Shown: piece by piece, positions 1 through 7,353 of the stretch | Layout: every line of letters begins with the position of its first letter | Numbering within the stretch: position 1 is the first letter of the stretch | Source: Lachancea dasiensis | Lineage: Eukaryota > Ascomycota > Saccharomycetes > Saccharomycetales > Saccharomycetaceae | DNA: 64,000 nucleotides | Direction: 5' to 3' | Assembly: GCA_900074725.1 (NCBI GenBank) | Contig: LT598458.1 | Location: 434,001-498,000 of the forward strand | Translations under genes and position numbers: made by a program | The notes under the pieces: generated by a model | Seen by the model: only the letters and a program-made list of their open reading frames with translations | What the model was told of the DNA's origin: nothing | Databases searched by the model: none

Positions 1-1068
1 AATAGATAGTGGATATATTAACACACTGTAAGCTGTCTTGATAACCGAGGGGCCCCCAGTCGTGCTCCTACGGGTCCTTCAACGGAGTTGAGTCAGCTGG
101 CAACAGGGCTCACCCGATGGTAGCCATGGCTAACCATGCCGGTGTAAAAAAATAAGCAAGCACAACCTTATGCGGACGGCCTTGGCACATGAGATTTCGC
201 CCTGGGCTCTATGAGCTGCCGGTGTGAAAATTTGTTTGCAGGCGAAAAATGTGTGGATTCGAGAGTGTGTTTGTTGTGGGTTCTTGCCGTTTACGGAGTA
301 GCACGGTGTGAGAGGTGCCGTTTACGGAGTAGCACGGTGTGAGAGGAATGTGTAGTTTGGTAGTGGCGCCGTGAAGAGCCGGGCCATGTGAAGCGAACCC
401 TGCCTGCAGATTGGGAATTCGGCAAGATGCCCAGCAGCGATCTGTTGTGGTGGTGGCTAGTGGATATGGAGTTGGTTCAGGTGTGCAGTCTCGTGGCAGC
501 GGCGTGACATCAAGGTGGTCGCGGAGCGTGCTTAAGACCGATGGGCCAGCGATCTTCGGCTTTTCGGTTGGACGAGAAAAATGGTGCTAGGGCTCCGCAA
601 GGTGCTGGTGCCAGGTATGTGAGACATAAGGTTGGTCAGTGCCCTCGGAAAAGCCGCGATGTGAGAAAATGAGTGGCCGACGGGGGTGTTGGCGGGCTGG
701 CACTCAGATGTGGGTCGATCAAGCTCAGAAAGCGGGCAGCCACGGCTCTTGGCAGCGGGCCGGTTGTTGGTGGTAGCGCCAGGTACGCGCCAGGAGCTCA
801 AGTTGAAAAGGCGTTCGTGTGGCGGGCGTGGTCGGTTGAGAGCACGGCTCGTGGCGGGACGTTGAGAACAGGGCCCGTGGTTCTGAGGCTCATCTGTGGC
901 GTGCTGGTGGGCGGTTGGTTACCTGTCACGGGCGTCACGAAATAGCTTGGATGAGATTATTATTCAATGTTGAAGACTACATGTAAGCTCGTACGATGGT
1001 AAACTGGACGGGACTGGTAAGACACACAAGAACGGTATCCACAGCGGTCTGGCCGGTCTTCAGCATCG
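1..1068. other. GC-rich region without a recognised gene
   Basis: This stretch upstream of SLU7 is GC-rich, and its + strand is rich in G and T. Open frames of about 90 codons occur on both strands, but they look like by-products of base composition: their translations are Arg/Gly/Ala-rich and match no family I know. A perfect two-copy tandem repeat lies at 285-346. Short degenerate echoes of a CTCGTGGCAGCGG-like motif recur near 491, 748 and 848. In S. cerevisiae the gene beyond SLU7 is VTC5, and nothing like it is visible here. Confidence 0.6.
285..346. repeat. Perfect 2 x 31-bp tandem duplication
   Basis: Positions 285-315 and 316-346 are identical 31-bp units that begin TGCCGTTTACGG and end GTGTGAGAGG. 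No ORF of note crosses them. The absence of any difference between the units suggests a recent duplication. Confidence 0.95.
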
Positions 1069-2079
1069 ATGAGTAAACGCCAGGAGAATGCGCATATCCC
1101 AAAGTATATCAGGGACCAGCCGTGGTTCTACAAGGCCGCGCGCGGCGGGTCTGAATCCGAGGATTATCTAGCACACCATCGGAGGGCCAACTCCCTCAAA
1201 AACGCGGACTCGGACCTTGATATCGACAATAACGCGGAGCCCAAGGTCGGGCGCGGCATCCAGGATACCTACGAGCGGGCCACGCCGCGGCAGGGCTCGG
1301 AGAACTGCCGAAACTGTGGGGGCGCTGGCCATGCGGAACGCGACTGTCTGGAGGCGCCCAGGAAGCGTAAAGCGACCCATAGGCCGCACAGAGAGGTCGG
1401 GTCCGAGCGTCGTGCGGATTCCGGCGGCAACTGGGACGCGCGAAAAGACCGCTGGTACGGCTACGACGGCGAAGAGTACGATCGCGTGCTCAGGCGCCAG
1501 CAGGACGAGCTGCGCCAGCACGAACAGAGCCAGCCAGCGGCAGACGCAGTGGACACCGACGAGGAGATAGAGCTGGCGGCCCTGGGCCTTTACAAGCAGG
1601 AAATGACAGGTTTCATCGCGCACGACGACGCTCGCGGGTCCAGGCTGAGGGCGTCGGTACGGCTGCGCGAGGACCGCGCGGCGTACCTCAACGACATCGG
1701 GTCGGACACGCTCAACTACGACCCGAAGTCCCGTCTCTACAAGACCGACGAGCTCGGCGAAGTCGACTCCGAAACCAACATGTTCCACCGCCATCTGACG
1801 GGGGAGTCGCTCCAGCTGTCCGAGCTCAACCGCTTCGCGCGCGAACGTACACTGCAGTCGGGCATCAGAGATGAGGTGGAGAACGCAGCCAAGACCAGCC
1901 ACGTCCTGGTTGCCAACCCGACCAAATATGAACTTCTGAGACGGCACACTGACCAGCCGACCGACCGCGAGCACGACGCTGCCGCGCGCGAGTCGTCTTC
2001 CAACGCGAGCGCCAAGCGAATCTCCGGTACGAAACAAACGGAGGAGCACAAGAGCCAGCTACTACAAAAATACGGCTAG
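1069..2079 (+). CDS. SLU7: Slu7-like second-step pre-mRNA splicing factor
   Basis: The 336-residue protein is a homologue of Slu7, which acts in the spliceosome during the second step of splicing by helping to select the 3' splice site. The N-terminus (HIPKYIRDQPWFYK, residues 9-22) is a family signature. A CCHC zinc knuckle follows, with C80, C83, H88 and C93 in the sequence CRNCGGAGHAERDC, directly before a basic stretch. The central part contains the conserved GSDTLNYDPKSRLYK-type segment. It is somewhat shorter than S. cerevisiae Slu7 (about 380 residues). The ATG at 1069 is the first in frame and carries the conserved start. Codons are strongly biased to G/C at third positions, which produces long meaningless frames on the opposite strand. 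The neighbour RRP1 is also adjacent to SLU7 in S. cerevisiae (YDR088C, YDR087C). Confidence 0.95.
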   Translation: MSKRQENAHIPKYIRDQPWFYKAARGGSESEDYLAHHRRANSLKNADSDLDIDNNAEPKVGRGIQDTYERATPRQGSENCRNCGGAGHAERDCLEAPRKRKATHRPHREVGSERRADSGGNWDARKDRWYGYDGEEYDRVLRRQQDELRQHEQSQPAADAVDTDEEIELAALGLYKQEMTGFIAHDDARGSRLRASVRLREDRAAYLNDIGSDTLNYDPKSRLYKTDELGEVDSETNMFHRHLTGESLQLSELNRFARERTLQSGIRDEVENAAKTSHVLVANPTKYELLRRHTDQPTDREHDAAARESSSNASAKRISGTKQTEEHKSQLLQKYG

Positions 2080-2178
2080 GCTACACAGGATCGCGATTTT
2101 CAGCTGCACGGCTCCGGCAGTTTGACGCTGGACTTCCCGTCTGCTGTGTCTGGTATGAAGGGCACGAAGCACCAAGAT

Positions 2179-2205
2179 TACAATGGCTACAATGGCTACA
2201 ATGGC
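2179..2205. repeat. Three tandem 9-bp units ahead of RRP1
   Basis: TACAATGGC is repeated three times (2179-2187, 2188-2196, 2197-2205). Each unit contains an ATG that opens a frame running past the RRP1 start in a different frame. RRP1 transcripts therefore probably start downstream of this repeat. Confidence 0.85.
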
Positions 2206-2363
2206 CAACTTGGTTCCAGCACGTCGCGGCAGGTGCACACATGGTGTTTTTGGCCCTCTTGCACGGCTGATCGCTGAAAAAAAATATTCAAGCTCATCTC
2301 ATCGACTCATCGCCAAAGTCCACTCGCAAGGAAAGCTTCCCAGAATCAACCAAGATAGAAGCC

Positions 2364-3224
2364 ATGGAGAGCTCGGGCTTTGTCAAACAGCTAGCCTCGA
2401 ACACCAGGACTGTGAGAGAGGAGGCCCTGGAGTCGCTGAAGAAATATTTGACCACCAGACAGTTCAAAGACAGCAAGCAAATACAGTTCGATAAACTGTG
2501 GAAGGGTCTATACTATGCGATGTGGTTCAGCGACAGACCCAGACCGCAGCAGAGGCTGGCGGCGAGTCTCGCTCAGCTTCACGAGCTCTACTTCGACCCT
2601 AAAGACAACAGCGTGGCCCGCGAGCAGCCGGGCGAGGCGGGCAGCGAGGTGGAGGACGACAACGTCCAGCTGCTGACTCTGAACGACAAGGCGTTTCTCA
2701 AATTCAGCAAGGCCTTCTGGCGCGTGATGTGTTTGGAGTGGTACCACATCGACCACCACCGCCTCGACAAGTACCTGTTGCTGGTGAGGCGGGTGCTGGC
2801 CAGCCAGCTGCGATACCTGCAGATGCGGCTGTGGGACAGGCCCGTGGTATCCAACTACATCCGTGCGGTTCTCCGCAAACTGCCGCTCAGCGGCGACAAG
2901 AAGGTCTACAACGGGATCCCGTTCCACATCATCGACATCTTCGCAGACGAGTGGGAGAAGTTGCTGTTCGGGGGAGACGACGCAGACGACAACGACGAGG
3001 ACAACGAAGCTGGCCTCGACCAGCAGCGGGAGGCAGTCAGCCACACGCCCTTGGCCGACTTCATCGAGGTCTTCCAGGACCTCGCCTCCAACGTCGACAA
3101 CATCAAGATTTTGCGCGACAAGATCAAGCAGGACATCTTCCAAGACCCAAGATTGAAGGCCTGGGGCGTCCTGGAGGCGCCAGGAGACGAAAGCGACGAG
3201 GAAGAGGAGTGGACCGGCTTCTGA
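2364..3224 (+). CDS. RRP1: Rrp1/Nop52-family nucleolar rRNA processing protein
   Basis: The protein has 286 residues, close to the 278 of S. cerevisiae Rrp1. Rrp1 is an essential nucleolar protein of the Nop52 family needed for 27S pre-rRNA processing and 60S subunit assembly. The sequence shows the family helical-repeat features near the N-terminus ([20 protein letters not shown], residues about 45-64) and the segment [20 protein letters not shown] in the middle. An acidic linker ([15 protein letters not shown]) and an acidic C-terminus (DESDEEEEW) follow. The ATG at 2364 is the only conserved in-frame start. Base composition is very GC-rich, so both other + frames and the opposite strand stay open for long stretches; these are shadows. 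The gene sits between SLU7 and SSS1, exactly as in YDR088C-YDR086C. Confidence 0.95.
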   Translation: MESSGFVKQLASNTRTVREEALESLKKYLTTRQFKDSKQIQFDKLWKGLYYAMWFSDRPRPQQRLAASLAQLHELYFDPKDNSVAREQPGEAGSEVEDDNVQLLTLNDKAFLKFSKAFWRVMCLEWYHIDHHRLDKYLLLVRRVLASQLRYLQMRLWDRPVVSNYIRAVLRKLPLSGDKKVYNGIPFHIIDIFADEWEKLLFGGDDADDNDEDNEAGLDQQREAVSHTPLADFIEVFQDLASNVDNIKILRDKIKQDIFQDPRLKAWGVLEAPGDESDEEEEWTGF

Positions 3225-3497
3225 GCCTCCCAGCAGCTTCACCCGTCGGCTGGTCACTCTGTACCGGCGTCTGGCGGCCGCGCGCATTCGTTACCCTCCC
3301 TCGTTCAGAGTGACGTCCATATCTCTGGCCAAAAGACTCGTGGTGTATAAAAGTTTTAAACACGTTAGTACCAGCTAGGCCCCAAACAAGTCAGCGATAG
3401 TTGTTAGCTTACCGATTGCATCGAGCAGGTGAATCCTTCAGAGCCGCATTCTTTCCGCCCCCTATCGTCCTCTCGCCTTCCCCAGTACGCACTCACA

Positions 3498-3710
3498 ATG
3501 GCTAAAAGCGGCAACCAAATCGAAAAACTAGCAGAGGCTCCCGTGGAGTTCGTCAAGGACGGCAGCGCCTTCATCCAAAAGTGTAAAAAGCCCAACAGCA
3601 AGGACTTCACCAAGATCGTGAGGGCTGTGGGCATCGGTTTCCTCGCTGTTGGCGTGATCGGCTACGCCATCAAGCTGGTGCACATCCCCATCAGATATCT
3701 GATCGTCTGA
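3498..3710 (+). CDS. SSS1: Sec61-gamma subunit of the ER translocon
   Basis: This small 70-residue tail-anchored protein is the gamma subunit of the Sec61 translocon, which carries secretory proteins across the ER membrane. The N-terminal half is amphipathic and cytosolic, with the conserved EFVKDGSAFIQKCKKP segment and the KDFTKIVRAVGIGF motif. One transmembrane helix (about residues 42-62, GFLAVGVIGYAIKLVHIPI) and a short IRYLIV tail follow. I start it at ATG 3498 because the family begins just before this point. An in-frame ATG 69 bases upstream would add 23 residues with no counterpart in the family. It is about ten residues shorter at the N-terminus than the S. cerevisiae protein. SEC72, another translocation subunit, is also in this window but far away. 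Confidence 0.96.
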   Translation: MAKSGNQIEKLAEAPVEFVKDGSAFIQKCKKPNSKDFTKIVRAVGIGFLAVGVIGYAIKLVHIPIRYLIV

Positions 3711-4460
3711 GCGTTCTGCGGGCCCGCTGATGACACGGCGTGACGCGACACCACGGTAGACACCAGACACATCCGCGGTTTTTTATAAGTTGAACTTGAA
3801 ACCGGCAGCGGTGGGCCATGGCACCGGTCTGCAAGCTCTGGTACTGTACATAACTTTTGTTGTAATCTAGTATGTTATTTTCAAGCGCACTGCAGCCTGG
3901 CCCTCGCGGGCCACCACTGGAACCGTTTCCTCCCGGTCCTTTCGCTGGATGGCCCCGGACCGCCTCCCGTTCGAACGCCTCCCATTCGATTCCCGCAGGA
4001 AGCACACATTTGCTGGGCTGCTCCTCCGTTCGAACCCCGCAGGAAGCACAACTTCGCCCCGTTCGAACCCCGGAAGAAGCGCAATTTTGTTGATGCGGCT
4101 CCTCCGTTCGGTGCGATGTCGCTCTGTACGCAAATCGCCTTCGAATTTTTTTTGGCGACGGCCCGATTTCTTCGTGTCTAGTGCTTGCTCAAGACGTGCC
4201 ACTACTACATTTTTTTCTCCTAATAGCTGGCTAGCTGGCCGTAATGGCATATAAATACGTTGTATTCAAGGCGTAGGCCCAAGCGATGCCCTGGAGAAGC
4301 ATGCGACATTTTGGTGATATTGTGCTTTCTGAGGGTATTCTCACACTTGCGGTGTCGTCCAGGTTTTAAGAGCTGCTGAAGGTATTATCAGACAGAATAT
4401 TCAGTGGTCAGACCATTGTTTACTCTCCCCATTCCGCTTATTGTTCATTCTAAACCCACT
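3711..4460. other. 750-bp intergenic stretch with degenerate repeat cluster
   Basis: No gene is recognisable here. The stretch from about 3963 to 4115 contains a cluster of related GTTCGAACCCC / GCAGGAAGCACA segments, listed separately. These resemble tRNA B-box cores but lack any tRNA fold. The end of the region is AT-rich and forms the BUR6 leader. Confidence 0.7.
3985..4115. repeat. Degenerate tandem repeat built on TTCGAACCCCGCAGGAAGC
   Basis: Three related units follow one another. One begins near 3985 (TTCGATTCCCGCAGGAAGCA), one near 4029 (TTCGAACCCCGCAGGAAGCA) and one near 4062 (TTCGAACCCCGGAAGAAGCG). The first and third also share the downstream tail GGCTGCTCCTCCGTTCG or close to it, giving a unit of about 50 bp. 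The middle unit is shortened. The copies have diverged, so the array is older than the perfect repeat at 285-346. Confidence 0.75.
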
Positions 4461-4787
4461 ATGAGCGAGGAAAATGGGAGTGAGGTATTTGGCAAGATCA
4501 AGACGCATTTTCCACCTGCCAAGATCAAGAAAATCATGCAAACTGACGAGGATATAGGAAAAGTATCGCAAGCAACGCCGGTCATCACGGGCCGGTCTTT
4601 GGAGTTTTTCATCGCTATGCTGGTGAATCGCAGCGGCCATGTAGCTAAGGACATGGGCTGTAGGCGCATCAGTGGAGACGTGATGAAAAAGACCATTATG
4701 TCGGATGAGAAATTCGATTTTCTGCGAGAACTGGTATGCGGGGAACACGCTAAGCCGGAGCCAGAGGAAGAGGACGAGGAGGAATGA
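4461..4787 (+). CDS. BUR6: NC2-alpha subunit of the Bur6-Ydr1 transcription regulator
   Basis: The 108-residue protein contains a histone fold. It is nearly colinear with S. cerevisiae Bur6, the alpha subunit of negative cofactor 2, which binds TBP-DNA with Ydr1 and modulates pre-initiation complex assembly in the nucleus. The core KTHFPPAKIKKIMQTDEDIG, followed by KVSQATPVITGRSLEFFIA and the C-terminal DEKFDFLREL, is the family signature. The tail is acidic (EPEEEDEEE). Start at ATG 4461: the frame is open for 19 more codons upstream, but only from a GTG. It is shorter than the S. cerevisiae protein (142 residues) because the long N-terminal extension is missing. BUR6 is YER159C in S. cerevisiae, on a different chromosome from SSS1. 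Its place here next to SSS1 is one sign of an unduplicated genome. Confidence 0.96.
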   Translation: MSEENGSEVFGKIKTHFPPAKIKKIMQTDEDIGKVSQATPVITGRSLEFFIAMLVNRSGHVAKDMGCRRISGDVMKKTIMSDEKFDFLRELVCGEHAKPEPEEEDEEE

Positions 4788-5178
4788 GGGGAGCGGCCCT
4801 CGCAGGGTGGATGCGGGGTCTTGGGCTGCGGCAACGCAAGCTTATCCACAGCCAGATTTGTAATGATTATTGTAGAATAGTATGTGTGACATAGAGAAAA
4901 GGATACGTGGGACGTGGATAGAACGCCTACCGATAAGAAGGGCCTGGTACCCGGGGCGGGGGCACACGGGATCGCCGGTGGTGCACTTCCCCTCAGGATG
5001 AATCTGGGCTGTGGTCAACGAACTCGTGCACTGGTGTTATGTTGAACGAGGTGTATATTATCACTCTGGCCTTTTTTGTCGCTTGTTGTTGATCTTTCTG
5101 GTGCGCTTCCAGCAAGGATCCAAGGCCGGACAAGTGTCTGGAAAACGAGGCCTACTGTACACTCTCACAGTCCACAGT
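4788..5178 (+). promoter_or_regulatory. Upstream region of the DUR3-like gene with two GATA boxes
   Basis: Two GATAAG motifs lie in this 391-bp interval: CTTATC at 4841-4846 (reverse orientation) and GATAAG at 4932-4937. Fungal GATA factors of the Gln3/Gat1 type use this core for nitrogen catabolite control, which would suit a urea or amine transporter. Two short upstream ORFs, 4998-5045 (15 codons plus stop) and 5039-5092 (17 codons plus stop), precede the likely start. Whether the mRNA contains them depends on an unknown transcription start. The regulatory role is inferred. Confidence 0.4.
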
Positions 5179-6759
5179 ATGGGAAGTCTGTCCTCGCAGG
5201 CTGCTCAGTCCATTTTATGGCCCACATATCTCTTGGTTCTGCTGGCGGCCTGCGGGGTAGCTTATCGGAACCGGGACTCGCTAACTTTTCTGTCAGCTAA
5301 TCGAACCCAGAAAGCTGTCCCTCTCGCCTTCAACTTCGTGGGCTCGTCGCTAGGGGTGGGGATCCTATCTACGTTTCCGAAAGTGGCGAATGTGGATGGG
5401 CTTCACGGGCTAATGGTGTACGCATTAGCCAGCGGCCTTCCCATGTTCCTATTTGCATTTTTCGGACCTCAGATCCGCCAACAAGTCCCAAACGGATTTG
5501 TGCTCACGGAATGGGTTTTTCAGCGCTATGGACAGTACTGTGGCTTCTACTTGAGTGCGTGCACCATCTTGACGCTTTTCCTATTTACCGTCAGCGAAAT
5601 CGCCTCGCTCAAGTACTGTATCGAAACACTCACCAGCGTAAACGCGCTTCCGCTTATCATTGCAGAGTGTGTGGTAACGACGATTTATACTACCATCGGT
5701 GGGTTCAAAATTTCATTTCTAACCGACACATTACAAGTGGGTATCATCTTCGTGCTCGTAGCGATAGTGGCCGCTGCCACGGGAAAGTATGTGGAGATCG
5801 ATACCTCGATGATCGAATCCTCAGAGCTACTTCGACCAAACAAACTCGGTTACCAACTCATCTATATCCTAGCTGTGGCAGTATTCACGAATGATTTCTT
5901 CATGAGCGGCTTTTGGCTGCGGACTTTCGCGGCAAAAAATGATAGGGAACTGTTAGTAGGCTGTTCTATTGCATTTTTCATCATCACCTCGATATTGGTG
6001 CTAATAGGATTTACTGGAATCATTTCGGTATGGGCAGGTCTGGTCAAAGTGCGCGATGTCAACCTTTCTGACTCCTGTCTCTTCGTGCTCCTGACTCAGC
6101 TGCCCTCGTGGATTGTGGGAATTGTGTTAGTCTTTGTGGCAGTCCTCTCAACATGTACCTTGGATTCCTTGCAAAGTGCCCTTGTATCTTCCATCTCCAA
6201 CGACCTGTTTGGAAACAAGCTGTCATCATTCCAGGTTCGGGCTCTAGTGACCATAATCATGGTTCCAGTGATTGTGGTTGGATTGAAAGCCACAGATATC
6301 TTGAGCATCTACCTGATCGTCGATCTGCTCTCAAGTTCCGTGATTCCCGTGTTACTGCTAGGTTTCAGCTCCCGGTTCGATTTTATGACCTCATGGGAGG
6401 TCATTGGCGGGGGATTGGGAGGCCTTTTTGCAGTATGGGTTTTCGGAGCAGTATACTACAACTCTGCAAGCGAGGGTGCAAAGCTGTTATTGATCTCAAA
6501 TGGTCTTTACAATGAAGACTGGGGGGCATTTGGGGCATTTGTAGCTGCTCCCTTTGGTGGCCTAGCGATTGGTTTCACTATTTTTGCCCTCAGATACACA
6601 CTGTGCCATATCCAAGGCACTGAAATTCGTGCTTACCATCCTGTTTCTCACTATGATCTGCTCCCGGAGAGTGAAGATTTAAATGGGAATGCTTTAAAAC
6701 CAGCCTCCACCAACTGCACAGTTACCATTGCAGAACGGGCTTCAGATACTCTTTCATAG
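5179..6759 (+). CDS. Sodium:solute symporter family transporter, DUR3-like
   Basis: The 526-residue polytopic membrane protein has about 13 hydrophobic helices. It looks like a member of the solute:sodium symporter family, whose fungal members include Dur3, the urea and polyamine importer. Supporting features are AFNFVGSSLGVGILSTFP in the first conserved helix pair, the TIGGFKISFLTDTLQ segment typical of helix 5/6, and FTNDFFMSGFWLRTFAAKN, which aligns in style with the Dur3 helix that carries a W-x-R motif. The protein is shorter than Dur3 (735 residues) and lacks its long C-terminal extension. Start: the frame is open upstream to 5011, but the first in-frame ATG is 5179, just ahead of the first hydrophobic segment. 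S. cerevisiae has no gene at this position. Substrate unknown; urea, polyamine or another small amine are possibilities. Confidence 0.75.
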   Translation: MGSLSSQAAQSILWPTYLLVLLAACGVAYRNRDSLTFLSANRTQKAVPLAFNFVGSSLGVGILSTFPKVANVDGLHGLMVYALASGLPMFLFAFFGPQIRQQVPNGFVLTEWVFQRYGQYCGFYLSACTILTLFLFTVSEIASLKYCIETLTSVNALPLIIAECVVTTIYTTIGGFKISFLTDTLQVGIIFVLVAIVAAATGKYVEIDTSMIESSELLRPNKLGYQLIYILAVAVFTNDFFMSGFWLRTFAAKNDRELLVGCSIAFFIITSILVLIGFTGIISVWAGLVKVRDVNLSDSCLFVLLTQLPSWIVGIVLVFVAVLSTCTLDSLQSALVSSISNDLFGNKLSSFQVRALVTIIMVPVIVVGLKATDILSIYLIVDLLSSSVIPVLLLGFSSRFDFMTSWEVIGGGLGGLFAVWVFGAVYYNSASEGAKLLLISNGLYNEDWGAFGAFVAAPFGGLAIGFTIFALRYTLCHIQGTEIRAYHPVSHYDLLPESEDLNGNALKPASTNCTVTIAERASDTLS

Positions 6760-7353
6760 TTGATATATAGAGCCAAGGTTGAAAAAGCCATGACAGAGAT
6801 ACTTGTCAACCTTTTCCGCTTTTTGTAACGCGCTGTCCGCGACTCCAGCCGAGCCTCTGTTATCGTTTCGTCCTTACATGACATTCTTTCGAAGAAGTAT
6901 TTTGGTATAATTTATCATGTTTGGGAAGAAAGGTCCTCAAATATGTACTTCTAAACTACCGAAATTCACTACGACGACTGTTAAAATAGGTACTTGTCTC
7001 TATACTTTAACGAGAAGGCCATCTTTTCACAGTTGGAAACTCCACTTTTGATTTTTAGTCAGATTCTCGTTGTATTTAACCACAAGGAGCATTGGTTGGG
7101 TGTAGACTCCCTAGAACGTTGAAAAAGGTGTCCTAAGTGGGGCCAGGTCATTACACTTTTGTGCGGCAGCATCAACTACTCAACTCCATTGCTACATGGC
7201 TCAAGCCCTGGTGATCCAAGGACTTGCTAGACCATACCACATTCGCTAATATTGATTTTTCTGATTGCCAGGGATTCTTAGCTGTCGGCAATTCCCAGCA
7301 TTCTGCCCATTCATTAACCTACCGTGCTGAAATAACAGGTGTGATCTCGTGTG
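6760..7353. other. AT-rich intergenic region, no gene seen
   Basis: This 594-bp stretch separates the transporter from the AFR1-like gene. It carries no ORF with a recognisable product, no tRNA-like fold and no repeat of note. It presumably holds the terminator of the first gene and the promoter of the second. Confidence 0.7.

Noticed and set aside
1168-2049. 293-codon ORF antisense to SLU7
   Set aside because: It is a shadow of GC-rich codons in SLU7, as are similar frames opposite RRP1.
3960-4075. GTTCGAACCCC motifs as tRNA genes
   Set aside because: No cloverleaf can be drawn; the motifs belong to a degenerate tandem repeat.
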